Notes under the pieces: generated by a model
What the model saw: the letters and a program-made list of their open reading frames with translations, nothing else
Databases searched by the model: none
Told to the model about the DNA's origin: nothing
In this document: one piece after another, positions 1 through 12,160 of the stretch
How the letters are laid out: every line of letters begins with the position of its first letter
Position numbering within the stretch: position 1 is the first letter of the stretch
Made by a program: the position numbers and the translations under genes
NCBI GenBank assembly: GCA_033398695.1
Contig: CM065804.1
Coordinates: 48,391,501 to 48,455,500, forward strand
Direction: 5' to 3'
From: Orobanche coerulescens
Lineage: Eukaryota; Streptophyta; Magnoliopsida; Lamiales; Orobanchaceae
DNA length: 64,000 nucleotides

Positions 1-467
1 TAATAAATTTCCATCAATTGGTATTTTGATAATTTATATTTTTTAACAATTGGTATTTAACTCAGGGGGAGTTACTGTTTTTAAAAAATGGGGAAATCTA
101 TTTTTTAGGGGGAGTTATTGTATCGATTTTTTATTATGCACCTTTTGATTATGACAAAAAGGGGGACAATGTCGATAAAAATGATGGGAGAAGGAGAATA
201 TGAGTCACAGAAGAATGACGAGAAAAATATAATACCGATTATGAAAATAGAGAGAAAAGACGAAGGAGAAGAAAATCAAGAAAACGAAAAAGAAATTTGA
301 AAGAGAAAATAATATGAAGAAGTTGAAAAGAAGAAAAGAAAAGATATGGAGATGAAAACCAACGAAACAGACAAAGCCGAAAACTTTGATCTGTAATTGT
401 TTTAATTTTGCAGGTATAAAATCCCATTAAAAATTTTTTGTTTTGTCATCATTAAAAAGGGGGAGAT
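1..467 (+). mobile_element. Copia-A, 3' end of internal region (SIRE-like)
   Basis: AT-rich sequence without a usable reading frame. It contains several runs of AGGGGGAG (near 64, 107, 159 and 457), a habit of the 3' untranslated region of SIRE/Maximus-type Ty1/copia elements. The final stretch, a TTTTGTCATCATTAAAAAGG context ending in a purine tract, closely resembles the 3' ends of that lineage as I know them. The body of the element lies upstream of the window. The short open frames here are low-complexity purine-rich sequence and are not called as genes. Confidence 0.6.
454..467 (+). other. Polypurine tract of Copia-A
   Basis: The run AAAAAGGGGGAGA stands directly before the TGTTGGAATATT start of the LTR. 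This is the expected position for the plus-strand DNA primer of an LTR retrotransposon. Confidence 0.65.
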
Positions 468-638
468 TGTTGGAATATTCTATTCCATATAATCATAAAT
501 TGATTTTTATGATGAGTTGATGATAAGTTGATGATGTTATCGATCAAAGAAAGCAACAATAGAATGAACCAAAATAACGAAGGAGACGAAGACGAACGAG
601 CCGAACAGAAAAGCAAAGTAGTGAGATTTATCAAAGAT

Positions 639-1031
639 AACGTACGCTATGCAACATCTATAACGTACGTAATGAGAGTCACCCGAAGGAAGACGAGTGC
701 AACATACATGTTTAACGAACGCAACATAACATGTATAACGTACGTAAGGAGGCGAGCTTAACGTACGTTAGCTTACATGCTTAATGTACGTAAGGGTTTA
801 AATACGAATTCAAACAAGGAACTATTGAAGATGACGTCATGGAGTAGGTCAGCATGCAACAGATATTTTGACTGAAGATAACGTACGTAAAGGGTGATAT
901 ATAACGTACACAAAGAAGAAGACAGTTGCTACTAGACTTATTTGCACTATACACATAACGTACGTAACGAAGAAGTCTTAGCGTACATAATGTGGTTAAC
1001 GTACGTAATGGTGGACATATAACGTACGTAA
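639..1031 (+). repeat. Dispersed TAACGTACGTAA palindrome array in Copia-A U3
   Basis: About eleven copies of a 10-14 base near-palindrome with core ACGTACGT occur here, near 639, 662, 736, 760, 784, 880, 902, 956, 978, 997 and 1019. The spacing is irregular, about 20 to 100 bases, so this is not a simple tandem repeat. TACGTA is the A-box, an ACGT-core element known to be bound by plant bZIP factors. The array ends about 40 bases before the TATA-like box, the place for an enhancer. The regulatory role is inference. Confidence 0.7.
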
Positions 1032-1070
1032 TGCAGGCAACATGGGCTAACGACTAGTTGAGGCCTTATG

Positions 1071-1080
1071 CCTATAAATA
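1071..1080 (+). promoter_or_regulatory. TATA-like box of Copia-A LTR
   Basis: CCTATAAATA lies about 600 bases into the LTR and just downstream of the palindrome array, the expected U3 position for the RNA polymerase II promoter of an LTR element. Confidence 0.5.
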
Positions 1081-1312
1081 CCAAGGCATATGGTATATAT
1101 ACGTTTGATATCATTGTATACAATATTGTTGTTGTATTTGTGCTTAATTGATAAATGTTTGAGTGTTCATACACAAAAATATACACGAGAGGAAATATGC
1201 GGATTATAGATTTATTCGGTGTTATTAGGATCGTTGATCCGACATTATTGGAATCATATCTAAATCCAAGAGAGGTTTGTCTATAGAAAGCTATATATGT
1301 TGCTTCCTTGTT

Positions 1313-1405
1313 TGTGATACCTGAGCCTAACACTACTCATTTGGTCAATATGATTCATGCATAACTTGTTAAATATGTGTTATTTGGATTATTTGACGTT
1401 CCATG
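1313..1405 (+). repeat. Gypsy-1 5' LTR, segment 1
   Basis: It matches the start of the 3' LTR (22745 onward) with few substitutions until CCATG, where CACTA-1 interrupts it. ATG at 1403-1405 is repeated at 9600-9602 after the insertion. Confidence 0.93.
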
Positions 1406-1423
1406 CACTACACCATAGATTGC
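1406..1423 (+). repeat. CACTA-1 left terminal inverted repeat
   Basis: CACTACACCATAGATTGC is the perfect inverted complement of 9582-9599. The CACTA start and 3-base target duplication define the superfamily. Confidence 0.97.
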
Positions 1424-1600
1424 CTATTGCAACCATATTTCTAAAAAATTGTTAAAAACCATTGCAATTGAGAAACCAAATCACATAAATTGCAATGCTT
1501 TTGAAAAGCGTTGCAATTCCATTGGAAAAATCTAAGAAAGTTTAAAACATGCATTCTATTGCATTACTTTTTTAAAATCGTTGCGGTATCTATTCATTTT
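1424..1600 (+). repeat. CACTA-1 left subterminal repeat zone
   Basis: Repeated TTGCAA, CATTGCAAT and CGTTGC motifs occur in both orientations. In the En/Spm family such subterminal repeats bind the TNPA-type protein. The same motif family fills 9170-9581 at the other end. Confidence 0.8.
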
Positions 1601-2297
1601 GGGGGGAAAATGTGGCGGGCTTGTAAAATATATGAGCGGGATTTTGGGAAAATGTTGGCGGGCGTACAAAAAATAACAAAAGAAAAAAGAAAAGAAAAAA
1701 CAAAACCCACACGACACACAACACAACCCACACGGCACACAGACACCAAAACAAACACACGAACACAAAAGTGAACTCGTCAAGCTCGAAGAGGGGAAAT
1801 CAAGCTCGAAGAAGATTAAAGGTTGACAAAGGTAAATCATCGATTCGAAATCCTTTTTGTTTTTTGTAGTTTTGAATCAATTTTGTTACATGCCCAATGC
1901 TTCTTCCTTCTTCGTATACTGCTCTATTTTTTTGTTCTTAATTAGGATTCCTATGTTTCTTGTGTAAATTCGAACTATGTAATCGTGTTTGTTTGGGGGT
2001 TTATGTTTGTTTGTTTGTTGTAATTGGGGGTTTATTTTTGTTTAATTTAAGTTTTTACTTTGATTCTAATTTTGATCTGTCTCCCTATCTCCGTCTCTGT
2101 TCAAAGTTTGCTTTTTAATTTATACAAGTCCTATTTTTATAAATTTTAAGGTAGCTCTGTTTTTTGTTTGTGTAGAAAATAGGTCTACATTTATGCTCTG
2201 TTTTTGTTTATGCTCTTTTTTTTATGCCCTCTTTATATATTCTGTATTTTCTGTTTTTGCTTCAATGTGCAGATAATAGGTTTGTGAATTTGCAAAG
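1601..2297 (+). other. CACTA-1 leader region, no gene seen
   Basis: It includes a CA-rich block around 1700-1770 (repeated ACACAA and CACACG words) followed by T-rich sequence typical of an untranslated leader or intron upstream of the transposase. No protein similarity was recognised in either direction. Confidence 0.5.
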
Positions 2298-5200
2298 ATG
2301 ACTTGGATTTCACTTCCAAAATATACTAAGGCATACCTTGATGGGGTGACAGATTTTGTTAGAAATGGATTTGATAATTTTGCAGTAGGGAATGAACTCA
2401 AATGCCCTGGCAAAAATTGTAGTAATCGTTTAAGTCTTGTAGGGAAGATATAGTTGATCATCTACCATGGCATTGTCCTTGTCCATCGTTTGTTAAGCTG
2501 GATATACGAAGTGTCCACCCCTAAGTTTAGCAAACCTAATGATGATATGGATTTTGATACGGGTATTGGTCTTGGTGATGATTTTGATGAAATGATTCAT
2601 GATGAAGGTAGAGTTAGACATGGAATGAATAATATGGCAATAGATTTTTATAAGCTTGTCGAGGAAGGAAACACCTTTGTATCCGGGTCTAAAGAATTTA
2701 CTCGATTAGGTTTTATAGTCAAACTTTACTTGTTAAAGTGCACTCACGGTTTTACCGAATCGGCCTTTAGCGGTATTTTAGAGTTGATAAAGGAGGCCTT
2801 TCTGATGTAAATTTGCCTCCAAGTTTTAGCGTGCCAAAAGTATGAATATGGAATTGGGTCTTGATTACCAAAAGATAAATGCTTGACTGAACGATTGAAT
2901 GTTATATTTGGCTGAAAATAAAAATGAACATAAATGCAAAGTATGTGGAGTGTCAAGGTGGAAATCTGTAGATAATCAAAATAGTGATGCTAGCTTCCAA
3001 GAAAACAAGTATAAAGTCCCTGCAAAAGTGATGAGATACTTTCCATTGAAACCTAGGCTCCAACGCCTGTTCTTGAGTAAAGAATATTCTGAACTCATGA
3101 CATGGCATGTAGTAGGACGAATCAAAGATGGTAAGTTAAGACATCCGGCCGATGCCGAGGCTTGGAAGTCAATGGATGCTAGACATCCAAATTTTGCTTG
3201 TGAACCTCGAAATGTTAGGTTAGGTTTAGCGGCTGATGGCTTCAATTCTTACCGATCTATGAATATAAGACACATCACTTGGCCAGTTGTTCTGATCAAT
3301 TATAATCTCCCCCCTTGGTTGATTATGAAACCAGAAAACCTACTTCTTTCAACACTTATCCCTGGACCTGTGTACCCCGGTAATGAAATAGATGTGTATT
3401 TGCAACCACTAATTGCTGAGTTGAAAGAACTTTGGGACGTAGGTATAGATACTTACGATAAATTCTGTGACAATACATTTACGTTACGTGCGGGCCTCCT
3501 ATGGACCATAAATGATTTTCCCGGTTATGGAGTTTTATCGGGTTATAGCACAAAGGGTAAACTAGGTTGTCCAGTATGTCACTATTGTACCTCCTCAATG
3601 TATTTGAAGCATAGCCGGAAAGTTTGCTATATGAACCACAGAAAATTCCTCCCCCCTGACCACAAGTATAGATTTGACACGAGAAGATTTAATGGTGAAG
3701 TCGAAACAGATCTTTGTCCACCTCCATTATCTGGAATGGATATTGAAGAACTATTACGTGGATACAAGAATAATTTCGGGAAGCAAATAAAAAATAAAAA
3801 GACTTGATCGCCCTTGGAAAAAGAAGTCCATATTCTTTGAATTGCCATATTGGAGTGGTCATTTGCTTAGACATAATCTAGATGTCATGCATATCGAGAA
3901 AAATGTTTGTGATAAAATATTAGGGACCTTGTTGAACATTGGTGGCAAAACAAAAGATCATCTAGACGCTCGATTTGATCTGCAAGAAATGGGCATCCGT
4001 AAGGTTCTTCATCCTGTAAAATGTGCTGATAACAAACTCTATGAATTATCACCGCTACTTTTGACATGACAAAAAAGAAAAAGAAAACTTTTGCTCGGTG
4101 TTGAAGAATGCTAGACTCCGTACGGATGTGCATCTAATATTAGCCGTTGTGTGCAATTGAGCGAAAGAAAGGTTTTCGGGTATAAAAGTCACGATGCACA
4201 TTTCATTCTCCAATATTTACTACAATTTCATGTGATTAAAACCTTAAAACCAGAGGTGGCAATACCTTTGATTAGGTTGGGTTCATTTTTTCGGGCATAT
4301 GTGGCAAAGTGATAGATGTGGAGGATGTTTCAAAGTTGCAAGAAGAAATAATAGAAATACTCGCAATGTGAGATAATATTTCCACTGCATTTTTGACATT
4401 ATGATTCACTTGCCAATTCACTTATGTAAAGAGGTTGAATTGGGAGGACCAGACATCTCGGATGGATGTTTGGAATTGAACGCTATTTGTGTAAATTAAA
4501 GTCCTACGTTCGTAATAGAAGTAAACCGGAAGGTCTATAGTGAAGGGTACATGGTGGAAGAATGTTTGACCTTTTGTTCTCGATTTTTAAGTGATGTCGG
4601 GAAAAAAAAGTAATGCAGACAAATCAAAGAATGGATATCCGATTGGGTCCGGGAGAAACAAAGATGGAAAGTGTACATTTGGCGGATAAAGTATGGATTA
4701 ATGCTCATCGATACATACTCTTCAACTGTGGTAACAAGGAAATCGAGAAATTAATTGAGTACGTTCTTTTTCCTAGTTTTTCTAAAAGTGTATAGAGTAG
4801 TTTATGTACAAATATGTAGCAATAATAATTTTTCCATTTAAAAAATGCAGGGAGCATCGTAGCTTCTATGATAATAATGGAAAGTCGAAGATGTACAAAA
4901 GAGAAAGAACACATACCAAAGAATTTCATAATTGGTTAAAGGAGGAGGTTGAAAAAAAAGAGGGATGATCATTAGAATTATTAAGTCTTGCAAGAGGACC
5001 TCACCGAGCAGCGAAGAAGTATACCGGTTATGTAATAAATGGGTTCAGATTCCATACAAAGAAAAGAGATGGCAAGTGCACCACACAAAACAGCGGTGTC
5101 TCTGTTTGATGCCCTAACCACCGGTTTGCAAGTTCAAAAGATCAAAATCCAATACTTGGGGATGTTACTTACTATGGAGCGATTGAAGAAATCATTGAAG

Positions 5201-5598
5201 TTGATTATTGGGGTGCATTGATCGTAGTTTTGTTCAAGTGTTGCTGGTACCAAAAGGATAAAGATTGTTGTGGGCTGACAAGAGTCAATTTTAGTAGAGT
5301 GTATCAAAAAGAGGATCCATTTGTTCTAGCTACGCAAGTACAACAAGTTTTCTATATTCAAGATTGTACGGAAAAAAATTTAAACTATGTTGTTAAAAAA
5401 ATGCCACGGGAGGACACTGATGTTGAACAAGGAAATGATGCACTTGAAGAAGTTAGTGGGCCTACTATGCATGATGTGCCGATAAACTTTGGAATGGAGA
5501 ATCACACAACCGGAGATATTAGTTGGTTCAGAGATGATGTGCCGATGCGACAAATTTCTGTTGATGATGAGCAGGAAAATGAAGAACTTTTTGAGTGA
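2298..5598 (+). pseudogene. TNP2: TNP2-like CACTA transposase, broken
   Basis: This is the large transposase that binds and cuts the terminal repeats in En/Spm elements. From the ATG at 2298 (chosen because it opens the family's N-terminal transposon-associated segment, MTWISLPKYTKAYLDGV) the frame runs to a stop at 2451. The best-preserved part, 2899-3807, holds the Transposase_21 core: RRFP-like and LAADGFNSYRSMN, then a CPVCHY cysteine pair. It continues after a stop at 3805 with LRHNLDVMHIEKNVCDKILG (3866 on), a family signature. Weaker DUF4218-like pieces follow near 4260-4790, and a DUF4216-like domain at 5218-5598 ends in an acidic tail. At least six stops or shifts break the frame; some may be introns. 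It is not functional as read. Confidence 0.88.
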
Positions 5599-5966
5599 AC
5601 TGCTACTTAAATTTTTATTCTAAAAATGTTGTATTTTCTATGTGATGTTACTTGTAGGGTAACTTCTTTTCATACTTGTATTGTAATGAGATCTTGGTAT
5701 TAAATTAAGATGTGTTTGATTCGCTCTTATTTAATTTTCACCTGTGACGATTGGTAATTATTCTTACTTGGTAATCGTTTGCATATTTACTTGTGCACCA
5801 TTTCATTTTAATCTAATTGCATATTTAATTACTTGTGCTCTATTAGATTGTACTTTGTAATCGTTGGTAATTGTTTCCTTTAACTGTAGTTGTTCCTCGT
5901 TAGTAATTTCAATCATGTGCCTTAATTCATTTGTTAACCTTTTTTTATGGTTTAATTTTATTTTTA

Positions 5967-8900
5967 GGATGGCAGTATTTTTTCTCGGCTTTTACCACAG
6001 AGACAGCTTTCTAAAAGCGATTACGTAGGCGGTGCATGCACAAAGATCCCTACCGAGATAAATGTCGATACGTTCTCATTCCCAGACTTATGGAGTATGT
6101 CAAGGATGATGTTGGATACACCGAAATAGGGGAGTGTATGTCAAGAAAGTAGGAGGGGGTGGAAAATAGTTAGTAATGATGCCGATGTTACTCAACTTGT
6201 ACAAGGCTTAACCGATGGTGCCTCTTTAGATCTTTACATTGACACCATTGTTGACAAAACAATAGAACCAAGTGAAGCAATTGCGGCCTCATGTTATAAT
6301 AAGACCAAGGACAAGTTTTTTGAAGGTAAATCATATCTATTTATTTGCTTGACCACAAGTATATGAGTATCAATATTATCGTGCTTATCATTTATTTTTG
6401 TAGGTAAAGATTTGCAATTGAAGCGCAAGTTTGTGACACTACAAGGACTTGACAAGAGCAAAGAGAAAAGAAAAATTAGCTAATGATGGAAAGGTGGTTA
6501 CTAAGAATTCAGACAGAGATCCGAGGTTCCACCTATAGCAGACCTCCAGCCCAGGCTATAGTAGGACCTCCAGTTCCACCTATAGCATGACCTCCGGTTC
6601 CACCTACAGGAGCTGCAGGACACAAAAGACGGACTAGGAGAAATATTATGAAAGAGAATGCAAATGTAGAGGCTGGAAATGCTAAGTCTAAAGAAGCAAG
6701 TCCAAAGGTACCTTAAATATAAAATTCTTTGCATATGTGATCACTTGTTTGCTGCATTCTTTATTTTCTAAATTTTTCATTTTTGTTCTGTTTTACGTTC
6801 GGATCGCGGATTATGAAGAAAGAAGAAGAAGGAGAGCTGAAGAAAATAAAAAGTTCTTGGACCAAATGGACTCAAGAAAAGGCGGATGAGCTATTTGCAA
6901 AGACCAAAAATAAGAAAACCGTACTTGAAGAGGAATGGGCGACATGTGATAGGGAATATGTTACGGGTCATGATAGTCTTTCAAATAGTGAAGAGGGTGA
7001 AGCCCCTAAGGTACATATCGATCATTTTTAGGAACTTAAATAAAGTGCTAGATAATATTTTGTGCTATTTTTCATGGATATTGAGCTATTTTATGCTATT
7101 TTTGATGTTTATGTAGCAAACCACTAAAGTTCGGGTAGTGAAGGCTGCCATGGTACCATCAACTCGTTCAACCCGTTCACAAACATTACAAAAAGGCTGA
7201 GGACACAGGTATGGTAAATTTATGATCATTAGCATTTTGTCATTTTAAGTGTTAATTTTCCTTATATTATTTTAAATACCAATCAATATTTTTGCAAGGT
7301 CATGGTTGAAGAGAATTTACCACCTCCCCCACCATTACCTACTGATTTACAACCATTCCAACAATTAAAAAGGGCAGATAATGATGGAATTGGTACAATG
7401 GCTGCATATTTATCATTGCGAAAATCACAACAGGAGAAGGAAACACATATCAATCATGACCATAATGATGAAGCAGTAGATGGTAATGGTAATGGTGATG
7501 ACATAGTTGCACTTTCTACAGGTATATATGTTTCTAAACATATATAGTGAAATTACGTATCAAATTTGCATTTATGTATTTGTTTTTCTTCCTTACAGAG
7601 AAAACAAAAAGTACGAGGCGTAGAGGACCAACGAAAATGAGTGCTGTCTTCACAAGAAAACTAGAAGATAGACCAGTGCTTACCTTGAATCATGAGCTTC
7701 AACCTGTGTCTGAAAATAGTAAAATAAGATCTGAGTATAGTAGTTTCTTAGGGACGCTAGCAAGACAATGTGTGCCACTTGATATTATCAGCTGGCATGA
7801 AGTTCCTGATGGACAAAAAAATGGTTGGTGGGAATTTATCAAGGTGAAAACCCCTCAAATGTTTTCTTAAATTTAAGTTGTACTTGTTCATTTACTAATT
7901 CAATTTTCTATTTTACTTGTTATAGACAAAGTATATCATTCCTGAAGAAGGCAAGGATTGGTCACTCAGGACTATGGCTGAGTTGTGGAGGATTCACAAG
8001 AGTCGTTTCAAGGTCCGATATTATACCAAATACCACACTGATGAGGATAGGTTAAAAAACAGGCCTCAATCAATTCCATTGGAAAAGTTCAAGGTTTTGC
8101 TGAAATATTGGGGTGATGAGAGTGTCCAGACGAAGGCTGAAAAGAATATAGTAAATCGGAAAAAGTTCTTTGATACACACACCGGGTCGTACAAGTTTTG
8201 CGCAGATCAGTAACGAAATGGTATGGTAATTAGGGACATTAATAATTGTGCTTCATAATCGGTTTATCAATTTTTATGAAATCGATGACTAACATAATTT
8301 ATTTTCGGCTCACTCTATTTTTTATGCTAGAAAAGAAAAATGCAAGCACTAAAACACCCACAAAAGGACAGATTTACCCTAAAACCCGAAAGGGTCATAA
8401 TACGGAGGTAACACATTAGTTTAAATTCTCCAAATTGTTATCCTACAAAATTATAGTGAACAGTCAAATATAATGAATTCTCAATTTTTATTCTACATTT
8501 TGGATACTTGGAATATTGGCGGGGTGAAGGTTCCAATGGAATTGATGCACGTAATGGTGGTGATGAGGGTCGAGAAGAACTAGGGGAAGTACCTGAACTG
8601 AACTTTGCAGCTCATGGACCAAATTGGCTGGTTGGTAGGAGTGGTAGGACAAGGAAAAGCAAGAAAGACATGTCAAAAATTGACAACAAAAATTCTGCAC
8701 AACTGAAGCAGTTAAGAGATGATTTAGCTTCTGAAATGGAGGACAAAATGAACCAGAAATTGGAAAAGATTCTTGAAAAATTGGTGAAAGAATCCATCAT
8801 TGAATATCAATGTAAAAGAATTGTGTGCTACTACTTATGTCGAGGACAGAGATGAGACAGATGCATATGAAGGGGAAGAGGAAGTAGGGCCATGACGACT
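5967..8900 (+). pseudogene. Second CACTA-1 gene: PTTA/TNPA-like transposase (Transposase_24 type), multi-exon, broken
   Basis: This is the accessory DNA-binding protein expected downstream of TNP2. The 5' exons (5967-6334) encode a PB1-like segment with VKDDVGYTEIG and SLDLYID in shifting frames. A proline-rich repeat (PPVPPIA type) lies at 6520-6610, and a basic KRRTRR stretch follows. Further exon-like blocks are 6783-7020 (acidic), 7302-7520 (PPPPPLP), 7590-7850 and 7924-8212. The last two carry the family core: RRGPTKM, LGTLARQCVPLDIISWHEVP, then IPEEGKDW and WRIHKSRFK. The C-terminal part (8508-8850) has HGPNWLVGRSG and a lysine/glutamate-rich coiled-coil-like tail. Exon limits are approximate. 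Unlike TNP2, much of the coding sequence is open within each exon. Confidence 0.8.
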
Positions 8901-9169
8901 CATGTTTATATAATGTTCAACAATGAATTTGGTCTATATGTATTATTAAGTTAGATTGTGTCACTTGAACTTGGTTATTTTTGCTTGAACATGGTCGTTT
9001 TCTTGAACTTAGTTATTTTGTTTGAACTTGGTAATTTTCCTCAACTTGTTTGAGTGATTTGTGTATTGATGTTGGAACAGAGTAATCTTGCTTTGTTTAA
9101 TTGATGTTATGATATACCAATTTCTATGGTGTAGTTGTTTATGAAATAAGACCATGCCAGTTTTTTTAT
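8901..9169 (+). other. CACTA-1 3' non-coding region
   Basis: T-rich sequence with repeated TTGAACTTGGT words (8966-9045). It is likely the 3' untranslated part of the second gene. No gene was seen. Confidence 0.5.
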
Positions 9170-9581
9170 TTAGCGTTGCAATAGAAGCTTAAATGTTGCC
9201 ATATATGTCATATTCATTAATAAAATTAGATTGCATTTGATTCTAAATACGTTGCAATTGGGCATATATATGTTGCCTTAGGGTTGCCTGAGTCCATGTA
9301 TTGCAACAATTAACACAAAAAAAACGTTGCAAAAAAATGTTGCCATAGGTAGTCCAATATATTGCAATGGTGTTAAACCTGTTGCTATAGCCGTTAAATC
9401 GTTGCCATATACTATATTTGCAACGATAATATGCCGTTGCAATATGGTACCAAATTTGTTGCCATAAGGGCCCTATGGCAACCAGAGCAAAGGACACGCT
9501 TGATTTTTGCATAATCGTTGCAATAGTCCCTATTGCAATGAATTTAGGGCATATTGCAACGTATTTTACACGTTTCTGTAT
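9170..9581 (+). repeat. CACTA-1 right subterminal repeat zone
   Basis: A dense series of GTTGCAAT, GTTGCCAT and TTGCAACG motifs in both orientations, the counterpart of 1424-1600. This is expected for binding of the element's small transposase protein. Confidence 0.85.
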
Positions 9582-9599
9582 GCAATCTATGGTGTAGTG
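9582..9599 (-). repeat. CACTA-1 right terminal inverted repeat
   Basis: GCAATCTATGGTGTAGTG, the perfect inverted complement of 1406-1423. ATG duplication follows at 9600-9602. Confidence 0.97.
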
Positions 9600-11110
9600 A
9601 TGGTTCAGTTGATCTTATAGTTAATTTCACTACATAGAAATGTGCTAAACATTGGAACTAAAGTCTAAAACACTATCATTGTATATGTTAAGGAACTATG
9701 TTACGTTATTCATATTATTTATAATACAAATATAAAATATATGTAAAGATCTTATAAAACTCCAAGTACACGTGGTAAGCCTAGAAGTCATAAAGGTGTC
9801 ATTAACGTGTCTATCGGAGGTTAACTAGCTTATCTCGAGATTTTAGTCGGCGCGTGTATTGGTTCACTTTAAATTTACGATTCAAGTGGATAGCCATCAT
9901 TCAATAAACTGACACGTGTCAAGTGCCTTTGATTCTTGTCAATACCTAATAGGATACAATTTATGATTGTATCTGATAACGTTTGTAAAATATTGTGATC
10001 TGTCTATACCTCATTCGTTCCAACTGCGGTAGGAATTGAACTTATCTTTTAGTTTATCATATTAATTATATTTTTTATAAATGATTCCTTCCATTCTTAC
10101 CTACAGTGTCGCATTTGTGAAGTTTTAGAAAGTTTGACAATAAAGTCCTTCACTAGCATTTTCAACATTGTTCGCATGAGTAATCGAGTTTAAGCAATAA
10201 AAATACACCCTAAACTTCTACTAAACCCTTTGAAAGATCATCCGTACCCTATATTAGGTCAAGATCTACTAGGAACCATTTCATACACTCCAAGAACCGG
10301 ATCATAACTACTTGAGTCGATCCATTCTTTCAAACCTAGTCTCTAGTAGTCATTCGAGGGTATTTTGGACATTTCACCTTCATAACCTACTTAACACGCT
10401 TGGTTGATGGATATATCCGACCTTCGACCCTCATTTACAGTCTGTACATGAAGAAGATGATCCCCACTTCGAAAATTCACCAAAAATTCAAGAAGAAATC
10501 ATCAAAACATCAACACCTCAATTCCTTTGACAATCAAGGTGAGTTTCCTTTGTTTCTTTCTTGTTCTTGATATGTTTCTTGGATATTTCGAAGGTGTAAG
10601 AGCTTGTATATGTTCTTATACATGTTATAATGATGTTAAGAATTCAACCATGGCTTACCCTTGTGTTTAATATGGATTTATATGGCTTAAAACTCACTAA
10701 GGCAATAAAGGAATCAATTCTGCCACCTTTTAGAATTAATGGTATATGTTACTCGATCCGTATGTTTCAGGGTCAGGAGTTTCAGTTTACTTGTTATTAA
10801 GTATCTTAGGGATATTACGTCAAAAATTGGTGCAAATCCAACTTATATTCTAGTGGTTATAAGCAAAACAATATCTGATTATGACAAGATTTTGATAAAC
10901 TCTCTTAATCAAGTGAACCCCTATTGGTATAAACGTAAGGGTATTACCCGATTAAGGTAAGTAGAAATCCATCTGCAACTACAATGCATAAACATAGTAT
11001 TGTTTGTAAACTTGATGATATATTGAGAGTGTATTGTATTGGATGATTGATCTATATTATGCTTAAAGTGTTTGGTTGCACCTTACATGATCATAACATC
11101 CATTAGCATC

Positions 11111-11372
11111 TCCACATGCATGCATAACAGGATACTCACTAGTGTCTGCATGCATGGTACGATCATGAAAAGAAAGAAAAGAAAAATGTTTTGTTGGCCG
11201 CTGCTAGAGCACCGAGGCATGGTATATGCATGCTTTTACGATATGTTTAGCACGGTAGATGCGTCCTTATATCATGTGTGAGACATGGTAGATGCATGTT
11301 CTCACGATATATTTGGTGTGGTAGATGCATGCCTTATATATCTGGCATGGTAGATGCATGCCTCATGATATG
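11111..11372 (+). repeat. GGTAGATGCATGC repeat cluster in Gypsy-1 LTR
   Basis: Two CATGCATG sites (11115, 11148) are followed by five spaced copies of a CATGGTAGATGCATGC unit at about 28-36 base intervals. CATGCA is the RY element recognised by plant B3-domain factors. The cluster is also in the 3' LTR (24621-24882). Any regulatory role is inference. Confidence 0.7.
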
Positions 11373-11690
11373 ATATGATATTGAGTTCATTCTAGTGCTT
11401 AGTACGTGGTTCAACGGTCCCAAGGATAAGAAAATGATTTTGAGAGATGCTCAATGATAATCATATGTCATATGTTGCATCAGACATGATACATAACATG
11501 CATGATTTCTACTTATTGGGCTTTAGCTCACGTAGTTTATGCATTGTTGGTAATTCTGATGCTTGAGTATGTTCCCTCGCTGGACGAGTTGGAGTTCCAC
11601 TATCGCTGAGGGTCGACGTACATGGATGACGACCTTTCGGGCTTAACCATGGGCTTAATATATTTTCGTTCTTGTTTGTGAACCTTACTT

Positions 11691-11700
11691 TATAAATATG
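11691..11700 (+). promoter_or_regulatory. TATA-like box of Gypsy-1 5' LTR
   Basis: TATAAATATG lies about 320 bases downstream of the RY cluster and is repeated at 25201-25210 in the 3' LTR. Confidence 0.4.
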
Positions 11701-11978
11701 TATTGCAGTAATGTACTCATATGTTCGAGTGTCGTTGATGGTGTGATGGGTACTTTAAGTTCACTTAGTATGTTTGTTCAACCTATGACGTTGTTTAAAT
11801 ATCGTAATGTAAAATAAATGAGTGATTTGGGAAGCTCGAAGTTTTGTTGTTTACTAATTTCTTGTAGTTATAGCTACGGGGATATTGATGTCATGAGGTT
11901 GATTCGGATTGAGACTAGATGTCTCTGTATGATACTTGTGTTGGTTTTATGTCACAGGTTTGGGATAGGTACTAGTTT

Positions 11979-12160
11979 CACTAGTAGAAACAGCCCCTTC
12001 CTTGACCCTTTTTTTATGACCAACAGTCGAAGATGACTCGCAAATAGCTTAGTCACATAATCAGAGTCATAACGCGTAAAATTTCCATTAGCGATGACGC
12101 GAGTTTACATGTGTCAAAAAGTGGCAGTCATAATCAGAGTCATCACGTTTTTTTCAAAAA
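11979..12160 (+). repeat. CACTA-2 left terminal and subterminal repeats
   Basis: The terminal repeat is followed by repeated AGTCATAA, GATGACGCG and GTCATCACG motifs in both orientations. The matching zone is 17650-17934. Confidence 0.85.

Larger units (their letters stand above)
468..1312 (+). repeat. Copia-A 3' LTR, left part
   Basis: The LTR begins TGTTGG directly after the polypurine tract. It contains an array of TACGTA palindromes (639-1031), then a TATA-like box (1071). It is interrupted at 1313 by Gypsy-1. The base block TTGTT (1308-1312) matches TTGTC at 25581-25585 in four of five positions and is the likely target-site duplication, so the LTR should resume at 25586. The partner 5' LTR is outside the window, so LTR identity rests on context. 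Confidence 0.65.
1406..9599 (+). mobile_element. CACTA-1: En/Spm-type DNA transposon, 8.2 kb, with decayed transposase genes
   Basis: It begins CACTACACCATAGATTGC and ends with the exact inverted complement, an 18-base perfect terminal inverted repeat. It is flanked by a 3-base duplication ATG (1403-1405 and 9600-9602); the uninterrupted 3' LTR of Gypsy-1 shows the empty site CCATGGTTCAG. Subterminal TTGCAA/GTTGC repeats fill both ends. Inside are a TNP2-like gene and a second PTTA/TNPA-like gene, both on the plus strand, as in autonomous plant CACTA elements. Both are broken, so this copy is probably immobile without a helper. Confidence 0.96.
9603..11978 (+). repeat. Gypsy-1 5' LTR, segment 2
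   Basis: It aligns with 22838-25487 of the 3' LTR with scattered substitutions. A block of about 276 bases present in the 3' LTR (24150-24427) is absent here, at 10910. It contains the ATGCATGC repeat cluster and a TATA-like box at 11691. It ends at TAGTTT, where CACTA-2 entered. Confidence 0.93.

Noticed and set aside
118..634. Short open frames on both strands near the left edge
   Set aside because: Low-complexity purine or pyrimidine-rich translations in the 3' end and LTR of Copia-A; no family resemblance.
1511..1840. Overlapping open frames on both strands in the CACTA-1 leader
   Set aside because: They translate subterminal repeats and a CA-rich block; no homology recognised, and composition is biased.
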